Positions 23,687 to 32,802 of a stretch of DNA of 64,000 bases are shown piece by piece. The notes under the pieces were generated by a model. It ran no database searches. It was not told where the DNA came from and was given only the letters and a program-made list of their open reading frames with translations. The DNA lies in the NCBI GenBank assembly GCA_900759565.1, contig CAAEVV010000027.1, forward strand, positions 1-64,000, given 5' to 3'. This stretch comes from an uncultured Collinsella sp. (GTDB lineage Bacteria; Actinomycetota; Coriobacteriia; Coriobacteriales; Coriobacteriaceae). The first letter of the stretch is position 1. Each line of letters starts with the position of its first letter. The position numbers were made by a program, and so were the translations under genes.

Positions 23687-24562
23687 ATGAACAAGCCAAG
23701 TGTTTCTGCTGGCGTCATTGCCGGCGTTGCTCTGGGAGCTGCGGCGCTTGGTGCAGCCGCCGTCGCTGTTCGTGCTGCCTGTCTGCAGGTTGCGCGAACC
23801 CGCAACGGGTTGGCGCGCGTAAAGCGCATGCGCGACGAGGGCGGTGACGAGGTCCGTGTGCTCGTGCAGGGCGGTGTCTACCAAAGCGCGAGCTATGTAG
23901 GCGAGCGTTGGGCGGAGCCCGTCTTTGCGTACTATCGTGCATTTGACGATGTGTTTGAGGCCGAGGACGCAATGCGTGATGCTTACGGGCATGGTATCGA
24001 CCGTATGCTCATGTTGGGCGGCGGCGGGTTTGCCTATCCCAAGTTTGCACTGTTGTTGCATGAGGGCTTGCGTATGGACGTCATTGAATATGATGCCGAG
24101 ATTACGCGTCTGGCGCGCCGCTGGTTCTATTTGGAGGAGTTGGAGCGTACGGTTGGCGATCGCCTGAGGGTGATTACCGCCGAGGCGCGTTCGTACCTGG
24201 GCGTGACGAGCGTGGGACATCGTCGCTACGACGTTATCGTGAGCGATTGCTTTGGCGGTGCCGAGCCCGTACGCGAGCTGGCGACGGTTGAGGCGTTGCG
24301 TTTGGTGCGAGGCAGCCTGAACCACGGGGGTATCTACGTTGCCAATATCGTGAGCGCAAACGAGGGGAGCGATGTGACGTTCCTGCGCGATTGCGCTGCC
24401 ACGGCACTCGAGGTATTCGTCCACGCCTGGGTGGTCCCATGCGGCGATACAGAGTTCGGCGGCGAGGAAAACTACCTGCTCATCGCCAGTGACGGCGACT
24501 ATGCCTTTGCCGAAGTCGTGCCCTTCGACGCTGACTTCCTCGGCACCGTTCTTCACGACTAG
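23687..24562 (+). CDS. Spermidine synthase-like protein with N-terminal membrane segment
   Basis: A 291-residue protein whose residues 8-32 form an Ala/Gly/Val-rich transmembrane or signal-anchor segment. A spermidine-synthase-like Rossmann domain follows: QGGVYQSASYVGERW, LMLGGGGFAYPKF (SAM-binding loop), DVIEYDAEITRLARRWF and YDVIVSDCFGGAEP. The usual catalytic Asp of aminopropyltransferases falls in SDCFGG, so catalysis is possible, but many members are orphan methyltransferase-fold proteins. The ATG directly abuts the elp3 stop, so translation is coupled. The substrate is unknown. Confidence 0.7.
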   Translation: MNKPSVSAGVIAGVALGAAALGAAAVAVRAACLQVARTRNGLARVKRMRDEGGDEVRVLVQGGVYQSASYVGERWAEPVFAYYRAFDDVFEAEDAMRDAYGHGIDRMLMLGGGGFAYPKFALLLHEGLRMDVIEYDAEITRLARRWFYLEELERTVGDRLRVITAEARSYLGVTSVGHRRYDVIVSDCFGGAEPVRELATVEALRLVRGSLNHGGIYVANIVSANEGSDVTFLRDCAATALEVFVHAWVVPCGDTEFGGEENYLLIASDGDYAFAEVVPFDADFLGTVLHD

Positions 24563-24590
24563 TAAGTCTCCCCGTCCCTAAAAGACTGGT
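24563..24590. terminator. Short hairpin between convergent genes
   Basis: AAGTCT and AGACT pair around a loop containing CCGTCCCTAA, with GGTTTT downstream. It separates the spermidine-synthase-like gene from the convergent helicase gene and carries the GTCCC core seen in other hairpins here. Confidence 0.4.
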
Positions 24591-24591
24591 T

Positions 24592-27036
24592 TTAGACGTG
24601 GTCGCGCCAGCTGAGGACGCGCTGCTTCATACCCTCGATGTCGAGCACGCCTTCGGCAAAGCCCTTGCGCACGAGCTCTTCGGGAACGAACTCATCGTAA
24701 CGATCAAAGTAAGGCACCTCGCCGGGATAGACGAGCTCGATGGGATCGAAGCCCTTCTCGGCCTCGGCGGCGAGCACCTCAAAGAACGTCTCCTCGTCGG
24801 CCTTCATCTTAAACTGCATAAAGTACGGGCGTGATGGGTCGAGTCCGCGAAGGCCAAGCTCCGCGGCACATTTAATCTTGAGCATACGTTCGAGCGCCAG
24901 AAAGGCGTAGCTGCCCAACCAGGGGAAGAGCACCCAGGTGTCGCCGCCCAGGTTGATGAGCGGCTTGGTTCCCGCGCCCGAAATCTCGGCCGTATGACGA
25001 GCCTGCGCCAAGCGGGCCCGTGCGTTACCCATAAGGTACGGATATGCTGTGTGCTCGTTGAGCGCCTTGCGCATACGCTCGAGTACGTGTGTATTGATGT
25101 CACCGGGGCAGTCGCCAAAGTAGGCCGGCACACGGCCTTTGACCTGCGTTGCAAAGACGGTATGACGCTTCCAGTCCACTTCTTCGACAACCCAGCAGTG
25201 TCCGGCGATGGCGATGCGCTCGCCGGGCGGTGGGGGATTGACGATCGTGCCCAACTCGGCCGACTCGCTGCGAACGGTAAACTCCTCGTTCTCCTGGAAC
25301 ACGGCGTAGAACTTAAAGTTGTTAATGATGCGCTCGCCCGCGAGGCCCACGATGAGCCCACCGCCTTCGGTGACCTGGATATGGTCGATCTTAATGAGGT
25401 GACGTAGCAGCACACGGTAATCGTCTGCCGAGACACGGTGGAAATAGCTGAGCGTGAGCACGCGCTGGGCAAGTTCGGCCGGCGTGAGCTCACCGGTGCT
25501 GGCAAGCGTCGACATGGTCTGGTGGTAGAGCAGGCTGTAGGGGAGCCGATCGAGCTCGGGCGGCTCAACCCATTTTTCCTCGAGATAGAGTTGTACAAGC
25601 GCGATGCCCTGCAGGAGCTTCCATGGAATGGTCTCGGGCATCATCGTGCGCGGCTCGGGTTCCTCCTCGCGCATGACAAACCACATCTCGGGCGGAAGGT
25701 CGCGACGGCCTGTGCGCCCCATGCGCTGCAAAAAGGAGCTGACGGTAAACGGCGCGTCAATCTGGAACGCGCGCTCCAGGCGACCGATATCAATGCCGAG
25801 CTCCAGCGTAGAGGTGGTGACGGTTGTCTGCGCCTGTTCCTCGTCGCGCATGAGCTCTTCTGCCGTCTCGCGCAGCGATGCCGATAGATTGCCGTGGTGG
25901 ATGAGAAAGCGGTCGGGCTCGTGCCGGCTCTCGCAGTAGCTACGCAGCATGGAGCATACGGCCTCTGCCTCCTCGCGCGAGTTGGCAAAGACCAGGCACT
26001 TGCGGCCGCGGGTATGTTCAAAGATGTAGCCCATACCGGGGTCGGCGTTGTCGGGCGCCGTGTCGGTGGGGTTGAGAAGCGCTTGCTCGGTCGCTCGTGG
26101 GATGTCGACTTCACCCTCGGGGGCTGAGGATGTGCGACGGTCTTTGGAAGCGGCCTTGCCCCGTGCCTGCTCGCGACGTTGGCGGCGTTCCTCCTGTGTG
26201 AGTTGTCCACTGTGGCGCACGTCTTGGACACCGGACGGCAGTGCCGCGGGTGGTGTCGCCTCAATGCGCTCGCACGCGAGCACTTCGGCCTCTTGAGGAC
26301 CCGCACTCTCGAATCCCCGCTGCTGCGCCTGGGGACCCGAGTTGTAGAAGTGCTCCATGGAGATACGCCACACGCGGCGCGGCTCCTCAAAGCGGGGGAT
26401 GACGCAGTCGCGTCCTGTCCCCTGCGACAAGAAGGCGCCCGTGCGTTCCGGGTCCCCGATGGTGGCCGAAAGGCCAATGCGGCGAGGTTGTACGCCGGCC
26501 ATGCGCGAAAGACGCTCGATAAGGCAGAGCGTCTGCCCGCCGCGGTCACCGCGCATGAGCGAGTGGACCTCGTCGATGACCACATAGCGCAGGTCGCAGA
26601 ACATACGCGGAATTGCCATGTGCTTGTGGATCAGGAGCGCCTCGAGTGATTCGGGCGTAATCTGTAGGATGCCGCTCGGCTTTTTGATGAGCTTTGCCTT
26701 GTGCGATTGCGAGACATCGCCGTGCCAGTGCCAGACGGGGATGTCGGCCTCTTCGCACAGATCGTTGAGGCGAACGAACTGGTCGTTGATGAGCGCCTTG
26801 AGGGGGCCAATGTAAAGGGCGCCCACGCTCGCGGGCGGGTTCTCCCAAAACTCGGTCAGGATGGGAAAGAAGGCTGCCTCGGTTTTGCCAGATGCCGTGG
26901 ATGCCGTCAGGAGCACATTGTCTTGTGTGTTAAAGATGGCATCTGCCGCCGCAACCTGGATGGAGCGCAGGCTCTCCCAATCGTGGGAGTAAATGAAATC
27001 CTGGATAAACGGGGCATATCGGTCAAAAGCGTTCAT
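24592..27036 (-). CDS. Lhr/BrxHI-like superfamily 2 helicase
   Basis: An 814-residue DEAD/DEAH helicase from the ATG at 27036, which follows GAGGAGG. Motifs are LLTASTASGKTEAAF (Walker A, 43-57), YIGPLKALINDQ, ITPESLEALL, VVIDEVHSLMRGDRG (DEVH), RIGLSATIGD, TTSTLELGIDIG and FLQRMGRTGRRDLP. A roughly 95-residue charged, low-complexity insert separates the two RecA lobes. The C-terminal 350 residues resemble the Lhr/BrxHI extension. It is downstream of an ATPase like BREX BrxD and a TerB-N/C protein, and probably supplies DNA unwinding in that module. A terminator-like hairpin at 27115-27154 lies between it and the ATPase gene. Confidence 0.85.
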   Translation of the reverse strand: MNAFDRYAPFIQDFIYSHDWESLRSIQVAAADAIFNTQDNVLLTASTASGKTEAAFFPILTEFWENPPASVGALYIGPLKALINDQFVRLNDLCEEADIPVWHWHGDVSQSHKAKLIKKPSGILQITPESLEALLIHKHMAIPRMFCDLRYVVIDEVHSLMRGDRGGQTLCLIERLSRMAGVQPRRIGLSATIGDPERTGAFLSQGTGRDCVIPRFEEPRRVWRISMEHFYNSGPQAQQRGFESAGPQEAEVLACERIEATPPAALPSGVQDVRHSGQLTQEERRQRREQARGKAASKDRRTSSAPEGEVDIPRATEQALLNPTDTAPDNADPGMGYIFEHTRGRKCLVFANSREEAEAVCSMLRSYCESRHEPDRFLIHHGNLSASLRETAEELMRDEEQAQTTVTTSTLELGIDIGRLERAFQIDAPFTVSSFLQRMGRTGRRDLPPEMWFVMREEEPEPRTMMPETIPWKLLQGIALVQLYLEEKWVEPPELDRLPYSLLYHQTMSTLASTGELTPAELAQRVLTLSYFHRVSADDYRVLLRHLIKIDHIQVTEGGGLIVGLAGERIINNFKFYAVFQENEEFTVRSESAELGTIVNPPPPGERIAIAGHCWVVEEVDWKRHTVFATQVKGRVPAYFGDCPGDINTHVLERMRKALNEHTAYPYLMGNARARLAQARHTAEISGAGTKPLINLGGDTWVLFPWLGSYAFLALERMLKIKCAAELGLRGLDPSRPYFMQFKMKADEETFFEVLAAEAEKGFDPIELVYPGEVPYFDRYDEFVPEELVRKGFAEGVLDIEGMKQRVLSWRDHV

Positions 27037-27114
27037 GGGACCTCCTCTCATCAACGGGCCAATCAACGCAACGGGCAACGGCTCGATATCTTGCAACATC
27101 GGTGTTTGCCCAGA

Positions 27115-27154
27115 TAAAACCTGCCAAAATAAACCTGTCCCTTTTTGGCAGGTT
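27115..27154 (-). terminator. Terminator-like hairpin between ATPase and helicase genes
   Basis: On the minus strand, AACCTGCCAAAA pairs with TTTTGGCAGGTT around a loop holding GGGACAGG, followed by TTAT. It overlaps the ATPase stop codon. Partial termination would lower helicase expression relative to the two genes upstream. The GGGAC core links it to other hairpin repeats here. Confidence 0.6.
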
Positions 27155-28454
27155 AGATGGTGAATTCGGCGAAGTTGCGGTCGTCTGTGGTGCCGGTGTC
27201 GTCTGTCGCGGCTGCCGGCGCCAGCGCGTCGCCGCCGACGCTTTGCAGCAACTCGGCCACGTTAGCATCGGGGTTCTGACACAGGATATCGAGCAGCTCG
27301 ATAAAGTCGCGGATGACCTCGCGGGGCGTCAGATGCGTGTCGGCCCCCACGCGGCCAAACTCAATCTTGAGGAAGTCCACCAAGTCGTTCTCGGTAAGCG
27401 TGGGCGTCCAGCCAAAGTAGCCGGCATGGATCTGCATGAGCTTCTCGATGAGCACCAGCAGCTCCTCGTAGGTGAGCGGCTGCAGGCGGATGATGGGCGC
27501 GAGCATATCTTTGAGATCATCGCGCGCAAAACGGCCCTGGGCGAGACGGCTCCGAAGGGCCTCGTAGGAAAAGACGCCGCGGCGGCGGTCCTCGATAGAG
27601 GTCGGCGTGCCACCCATGATCACGCCCAGGTACTGCGCTTTGCCCTGGAGCGTGTCGTTGTACATGGTCAGGATCTTCTCGTAGTTATATTGGCGCGTGA
27701 TCGCGTTGGGAATCTTGTACAGATTCACGAGCTCGTCGATGAGCACCAGCATGCCCTTGTAGCCGCTGCAGACCAAAAAACGTGCGATGAGCTTGACGTA
27801 GTCGTACCAGTCATCGTCGCTGATGATGGTCGAGGAGCCTAGCTCGGCGCGCGCCTCACTCTTGGTGCGGTATTCGCCGCGAATCCATTTGGTCACCCGG
27901 CTCATAGCCTCTTCATCGCCCTCGGATACGGCCGTGCGATAACGGCGGAGCATGCGGACAAAGTCAAAGCCGTGGACCATCTCTTCGAGCGGGGCCAGCT
28001 GGGCATTGACGGCAGACTCATCGACGTCGGCACACGAGGCGACCCAGCGATCCAGAATAAGGTTGAGCGCACCGCCCTCAGGGCGCGTCTTGGTCGATAT
28101 GTTGCGGATGAGCTCGCGATAGGTAGCGAGGCCCTGGCCCTGGCCTCCCTGTAGGCGGCGCTCAGGGGAAAGGTCGGCATCGGCGACCACAAAGCCCTCG
28201 CCCATGGCATGCGTTCGGATGGTCTGGAGCAAAAAGCTCTTGCCGGCGCCGTAGCGACCGACTAGGAAACGGAAGCTTGCGCCGCCATCGGCGATGAGGC
28301 TCAGGTCGGTGAGCAGAGCGCGGATCTCGACCTCTCGCCCCACGGTGATATAGGGAAGGCCAATGCGCGGGACAACGCCGCCCTTGAGCGAGTTGAGAAT
28401 GACGGCGGCGACGCGTTTGGGCACGCGGGGTGCTGTGGATGCGGTATCACTCAT
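27153..28454 (-). CDS. BrxD-like ATP-binding protein (DUF2791 family)
   Basis: A 433-residue P-loop ATPase. Walker A is GRYGAGKSF (66-74), preceded by a long-conserved N-terminus (PRIGLPYITVGREVEIRALL); Walker B is MLVLIDELVNLYK (235-247). The overall layout resembles DUF2791/BrxD, a component of some BREX phage-defence systems. The ATG at 28454 overlaps the upstream TerB-domain gene by 8 nt, so translation is coupled. The C-terminal 35 residues are Ala/Asp/Thr-rich linker. No BREX methylase, PglZ or BrxC is seen in this window, so it belongs to a different, smaller cassette. Confidence 0.8.
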   Translation of the reverse strand: MSDTASTAPRVPKRVAAVILNSLKGGVVPRIGLPYITVGREVEIRALLTDLSLIADGGASFRFLVGRYGAGKSFLLQTIRTHAMGEGFVVADADLSPERRLQGGQGQGLATYRELIRNISTKTRPEGGALNLILDRWVASCADVDESAVNAQLAPLEEMVHGFDFVRMLRRYRTAVSEGDEEAMSRVTKWIRGEYRTKSEARAELGSSTIISDDDWYDYVKLIARFLVCSGYKGMLVLIDELVNLYKIPNAITRQYNYEKILTMYNDTLQGKAQYLGVIMGGTPTSIEDRRRGVFSYEALRSRLAQGRFARDDLKDMLAPIIRLQPLTYEELLVLIEKLMQIHAGYFGWTPTLTENDLVDFLKIEFGRVGADTHLTPREVIRDFIELLDILCQNPDANVAELLQSVGGDALAPAAATDDTGTTDDRNFAEFTI

Positions 28455-30207
28455 GGTCTAAGTATCCTCTCACGTCTGCTTCGTAGTCCTCAATAATTTG
28501 CGGTCCTGCTGGGCCAAATTCAATAACGGTGTCGCCCACCAGGTCAAAGAGCGCTTCGTTGATGCTATCGACGAGCATGTCCTCACTCTTGCCCGACTGT
28601 GCCACCGCCGATGCCGTCTGCGCTGCGTTGTGCTCGAGCAGTGCGCTGAGATAGGCGTTTACGGCAGGCGCGAGTTCGTTCGTGGCGTCAGCGGGCGCTG
28701 CCGCTGCGAACGCGGGCGTCGGCGCGAGAAGCGGTGCCACGACACCAAACTGTTCGGTGGATATGGTCGGCTCGTCGGCCTCGTCCTGCCGAATGGGTGC
28801 CGCGACCGGTTCGACAATCGCGTCGGCTACGGGCTCGGCTTCCGGTTGCCCTGAGCCCGCTGCCTCGGCTTCCACAGGTGCGCCGTCCTCGCGCTCTTCA
28901 TCGATCAAAAGCGCTTCGCGCGTTTGCGCAGCGGCGCTCCGAATGTGCCCCAGCTGACTCAGATCGATATCGATCTTGATGGGCTGGTGTGCGGCGTCCC
29001 ACGAAAGCCATGCCACAATCTCGTCATCGATAATCTTGGCCAGATATTTGGGGACCTTTTCTTCTTTAAGGGGATGGGCGGGGTCCAGCGCCAGGCGCAG
29101 GCGTTGGTCGCAGGCGCGCATCATTTCACCGAGCTTGCTGCTCTTTTGCCTACTGCCGTGAATCCGCATGCATTCCCAAAAGCCGTTTTGGCAACGGTAG
29201 ATATGGATAGGATCCAGGCGGTATTCGCAGTCCTCGTGGCGTTCGGGCGCAAAGAATACGGCCGAGGCAAACATGGTGTAGGGCATGGCCGTCTCCTCCC
29301 CAAATAAACTCGCCACGATGCCGGTCTTTCGGTGCGTGTCATAGTAGCGCGCCATGCGGACATACACGGCGCATGCCACGTGGCGCAGATCGCGGTGGTG
29401 GCTGCGGTCGAGCCGCGAGTTACTTAGGTTATACGTGGAGAGGGCGTTGATGGCGGCCATGAGTCGCTCCTCGCGCGCCTCGTCGGGCGGAAGGGGGAGC
29501 GTGGGCTCGGAGTTCTTGCGACGTTTGGGGGCCTGCCCGGACGGCGTCGGTGCGGGCGCAAGGTCTCGAGCCGCGCGTCGCAGCTCGATGAGGGCGTTAT
29601 CGAACATGACGGTTTTAGAGTCGCGAAGCAGCCTGGGATCGAGTCCGTGAAAAACGGCGTAATCCTGCAGCCACACGCGTGCAAACCGGTCGATGCCGGG
29701 CTCAAAGGCGCGATAGGCATCCCAAAATGCCTTGATCTTGCCATAGCCGTCACGCGGATTGTCGACGCCAATGCCGCAGATCAATTCGTAGAGATACAGA
29801 AAAGCAAACGAGGTCGATGTCTCCTCGATATTGCCGCGGCGCACTTGGGCACGCCAGGTAAAGTAGCCGCGCAACTGTCGATCGCTCATGGCATTGTAGG
29901 TGGGAAAGTACGACTTAAAGGTGCCGTTGTAGGGGCAATCGTCCTCGAAGTCGGCCATCAGCAGGCCTTGGCGGTAAAAGAGCTCCGCCTCCGATAGCCA
30001 ACGCCCCGCGCCGCCTTTGGGATCATCTTGCCAGCGTGATATCTCGCGCATCTTGCGGTACTGGTCGGGGAGGAAGTTCTGCATCTGACGACCGGTCTTG
30101 AGAATCGGCTCGTCAGCATAGATTTCGTTTGAGAAGCGGGCGGACTGATGGGTCCGGGCCTCGGCCATAATACGCTCGATGAGCATCTTGACGTCCTGGT
30201 CGGCCAC
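28447..30207 (-). CDS. TerB-N/TerB-C domain protein
   Basis: A 586-residue protein from the GTG at 30207, which follows GGAGAGGGCG. Residues about 55-200 match the TerB-N domain (SDRQLRGYFTWRAQVRRGN, SFAFLYLYELICGIG). The middle region has basic and helical segments. After a Pro/Ala/Glu-rich linker (about 445-520), the C-terminal end (INEALFDLVGDTVIEFG, PQIIEDYEADVRGYL) matches TerB-C. These domains were defined by sequence analysis of tellurite-resistance-associated stress systems, and their biochemical role is unknown to me. It is the first gene of the cassette with the BrxD-like ATPase and the helicase. GC content looks like its neighbours, so recent transfer is not evident. Confidence 0.8.
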   Translation of the reverse strand: MADQDVKMLIERIMAEARTHQSARFSNEIYADEPILKTGRQMQNFLPDQYRKMREISRWQDDPKGGAGRWLSEAELFYRQGLLMADFEDDCPYNGTFKSYFPTYNAMSDRQLRGYFTWRAQVRRGNIEETSTSFAFLYLYELICGIGVDNPRDGYGKIKAFWDAYRAFEPGIDRFARVWLQDYAVFHGLDPRLLRDSKTVMFDNALIELRRAARDLAPAPTPSGQAPKRRKNSEPTLPLPPDEAREERLMAAINALSTYNLSNSRLDRSHHRDLRHVACAVYVRMARYYDTHRKTGIVASLFGEETAMPYTMFASAVFFAPERHEDCEYRLDPIHIYRCQNGFWECMRIHGSRQKSSKLGEMMRACDQRLRLALDPAHPLKEEKVPKYLAKIIDDEIVAWLSWDAAHQPIKIDIDLSQLGHIRSAAAQTREALLIDEEREDGAPVEAEAAGSGQPEAEPVADAIVEPVAAPIRQDEADEPTISTEQFGVVAPLLAPTPAFAAAAPADATNELAPAVNAYLSALLEHNAAQTASAVAQSGKSEDMLVDSINEALFDLVGDTVIEFGPAGPQIIEDYEADVRGYLDHE

Positions 30208-30295
30208 CGCCCTCTCCTCTCCCTATATGGTGTCGGTGACCTCATATCATAGCACAGCATCAAACAGGTGTTCGAGATATCACTATGCAGATAGT

Positions 30296-31012
30296 TTAGA
30301 ACAGGAGGGCGTAGATGACCGCCACGACGACGGAGGGGAGCATGTTGGCCGTGCGGAAGGTCTGAGGCCGAATAAGGTTAACGCCAACACAGAAGATGAG
30401 CATGGAGCCCACAAGCGAAAGGCTGTTGAGGGCTGCGGTGGTCATGATGGGGGAGAGCGCGCCGGCAAAAAGCGTGATCGTGCCCTGAAATGCGGCAACG
30501 GGCAGGGCCGAGAAGATGCAGCCGCGGCCAAGCGAGGCCGTCATGGTGCAGACGATGATGCAGTCCAGCGCGCCCTTCAGGGCAAGTGTGGACCAGTCGC
30601 CGAGCAGACCGTCCTGAATCGATCCTACGATGGCCATGGCGCCGATACACACGGTGAGCGATGTCGAGACAAAGGCGTTGGTGAACTCGTTGTCGCCTTC
30701 GCTGCCGGTTTTGCGCTTGAGCCATTCGCCGAGGTTCTCGATGGCGGCTTCCAGGTTGATGGCCTCGCCGATGAGCGAACCAAGGGCAAATGAGACGATA
30801 AGCATGGTGGTGCCGGTGGTCGCCAACGTCTCTCCATCGATAACGAGCATCTTTTGCATGGTGCCGCCCAGGCCGATAAACAGAACGCACAGCCCCGACG
30901 CCTTCATGAGCGTGTCTTGGATGCGGGGCGTAATGAAGCGCCCACCCATGAGGCCCAGCAGACCGCCCGCGATCAAAAGCGCGACGTTGATGATCGTTCC
31001 TAAACCCGGCAT
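30296..31012 (-). CDS. DUF554 family membrane protein
   Basis: A 238-residue integral membrane protein with about seven hydrophobic segments, from the ATG at 31012 (MPGLGTIINVALLIAGG), which follows AGGAGGG. Conserved DUF554/YdfK features are the GTIINVxxI-like opening, GGRFITPRIQDTLMKASGL, and GLGGTMQKM. The function of the family is unknown; transport is often assumed. It stands alone between the TerB-domain gene and the secreted-protein operon. Confidence 0.88.
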   Translation of the reverse strand: MPGLGTIINVALLIAGGLLGLMGGRFITPRIQDTLMKASGLCVLFIGLGGTMQKMLVIDGETLATTGTTMLIVSFALGSLIGEAINLEAAIENLGEWLKRKTGSEGDNEFTNAFVSTSLTVCIGAMAIVGSIQDGLLGDWSTLALKGALDCIIVCTMTASLGRGCIFSALPVAAFQGTITLFAGALSPIMTTAALNSLSLVGSMLIFCVGVNLIRPQTFRTANMLPSVVVAVIYALLF

Positions 31013-31101
31013 GAACCCTCCTGTAATTGATGCCAACGCGGCAATCGTAGCAGAACGGGGAGGGGAGCGCTCAGTATCCGAGCCAAGCGGCGGTTAGCGG
31101 T

Positions 31102-32502
31102 CTAGGATAGGACGGGGCTAAAGTCGAAGCGCAGCGTCATGAGGCGCTGTGGGGACTCGATGGCCGCGGCAATGATGTCGGCATCTCGTGCACGATCGAA
31201 CCCTTCAAGTTCCATTTGATAGGGGAAGTCTTCTTGGATACCGATGCGACGAGGAACCAAAAGCTTGGTTCCGTCGAATTCTTCGGTTCGCGTTCCGTCT
31301 GCTGCAACGGAATAAAGGTGCAACTTGGCGGTCGTTGTGGCATCAAGTGCCGAGATAGCTTGGATGTCGTTCGATGCGCTCCTTGCTCCCACTGCTGTAA
31401 GTGCCGTAGGCGCGACGACTTCACCCGAAGGCAAAAAGACGAGCTCGACGGTATTGGGGAACGCGATGAGGATATTTTTGCGGCGGGGCGCATTGGCAGC
31501 GACTGGCTCAATGCTTGCGGCATCGACGGTTTCCGTGTGGTCGAGCGCGACCATCATGCAACAGTTGCCTTCGTCGACATCTGGGGGAGCGGCAAATTCC
31601 AGGCCGTCTTTCGGTTGGGGATTGCCTGGTTCGGTGGCGGTGCCGCCTGGCTTCTCGAGAGGGGCCGCAGCGTTGCCTTCTGATGATGCATCGTCTGCAT
31701 CGTCAACATGCACCGGTGCGTCTGCGATCTCGTCTTTGGGGGGTTTGTCATTATCGCTCGATATAGGAGCAGCAATCCCGACGGACCCCACTCCGTGCCA
31801 TGTCATTTGGAGCAGCGCCGGATCGGCGAGAATGCGATGCACGCCCGGCTCCTGGGTATCGATATTGATGGGGGCGGGTTCTGATCCGCGCGTGAGGTTA
31901 AGCGAGCCCTTCTGTCTGGTGCTTTGAGCTTCTTGGTCATCCGCGTCGCCAGCGTAGAACAGCAAAGGCGCATCTCCCGTTGCGATGGCTTCGGTGTTCG
32001 CCTTGGTCAGTCGCAGCGATGCCGTAAAGGAGATGATGGGCTGCGCGCCATCGACATTCGAGGGAACGCAGCCCAGGCATACACCCCCTCCTTCTTCATA
32101 GGCCGCGCTGTCGAAGACGACCTTCGCCCCGTTCGCCGAGTCATCGACCGAGTCAATATCGATGCGCAGCTCTAGGTCGCATGGGTCGCCATCGGCGTCG
32201 ACTGCAGCCGATTTCCATGTGCAGATGGCATAACCTGTCTGGGGGCCGTTCTCCTTGTCCGGTCGCTTGATATCCACGACTATCGAGCCGACCGTATTGC
32301 GGCGAAGGCATCCCGAGGTTCGGATCGTGGCGTGCGCGAGCGAAAAACGTTGGCAGGCGACGATACCCGACGAATTCGCCACGGGGTTCAGAGCTTGCGG
32401 TAAGGAGTTTGCCGTGGCGGGCGTCGCCCAAGCGGCGAGAGGCGTACCGCTTACCAGTGCGCTGCAGAGCGCGGCGACGGGCAAAAGGTTTTTGGGTGCC
32501 AT
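31102..32502 (-). CDS. Large secreted protein of unknown function
   Basis: A 466-residue protein beginning with a signal peptide (AALCSALVSGTPLAAWA, cleavage probably after ATA around residue 30). The mature part has at least eight Cys, including GGVCLGCVPS and GNCCMMV, an acidic low-complexity linker near 245-310, and beta-rich segments with no catalytic motif I recognise. There is no C-terminal sorting signal. It is the last gene of a five-gene unit of envelope proteins (34275 to 31102). It may be an extracellular partner or adhesin subunit; I do not recognise a family. Confidence 0.65.
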   Translation of the reverse strand: MAPKNLLPVAALCSALVSGTPLAAWATPATANSLPQALNPVANSSGIVACQRFSLAHATIRTSGCLRRNTVGSIVVDIKRPDKENGPQTGYAICTWKSAAVDADGDPCDLELRIDIDSVDDSANGAKVVFDSAAYEEGGGVCLGCVPSNVDGAQPIISFTASLRLTKANTEAIATGDAPLLFYAGDADDQEAQSTRQKGSLNLTRGSEPAPINIDTQEPGVHRILADPALLQMTWHGVGSVGIAAPISSDNDKPPKDEIADAPVHVDDADDASSEGNAAAPLEKPGGTATEPGNPQPKDGLEFAAPPDVDEGNCCMMVALDHTETVDAASIEPVAANAPRRKNILIAFPNTVELVFLPSGEVVAPTALTAVGARSASNDIQAISALDATTTAKLHLYSVAADGTRTEEFDGTKLLVPRRIGIQEDFPYQMELEGFDRARDADIIAAAIESPQRLMTLRFDFSPVLS

Positions 32503-32541
32503 GGTTCTCCTATCTATTTCGCGTACTCCGGTCGTGCTTGG

Positions 32542-32802
32542 CTATTGGTTGCGTTTGATGTGCAGGCCAAGGCACGTCAGTCCTGCTCCCACCGTGGCGG
32601 CGCCTGTCGCAATGAGTTGCCGGGTGTCGCTCGTCTGAGCGAGCGGCTCGTGACGGCCGCCGCGATTAAGGCCCGAAAGGTCGACGGTCACTTCTGTGGC
32701 CGCCTGCGCTTGCTCTTGTTGAGCAAAGGCCATGGCAGGCGCGGACGCCAAGATGCCGACGATGGCGGCCAGTGCGATCGCCTTAGGACGTGGCGTGCGC
32801 AC
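32542..32802 (-). CDS. Small secreted protein with LAQTSD sortase-type tail
   Basis: An 86-residue protein if started at the GTG at 32802, which overlaps the upstream gene's end by 20 nt. It has a signal peptide (about residues 8-27, ending SAPAMAFA), a short mature region, then LAQTSD followed by a hydrophobic stretch (LIATGAATVGAGLTCLGL) and a basic end (HIKRNQ). This is the layout of an LPxTG-like cell-wall sorting signal with the variant LAQTSD. No sortase gene is in the window. The alternative long start at 32868 lies fully inside the upstream coding region and lacks a ribosome site. Confidence 0.6.
   Translation of the reverse strand: MRTPRPKAIALAAIVGILASAPAMAFAQQEQAQAATEVTVDLSGLNRGGRHEPLAQTSDTRQLIATGAATVGAGLTCLGLHIKRNQ

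Noticed and set aside
24592..30207. Complete BREX system
   Set aside because: Only a BrxD-like ATPase and a BrxHI-like helicase are present. PglZ, PglX/BrxX, BrxC and BrxA/B-type genes are not seen on either side.
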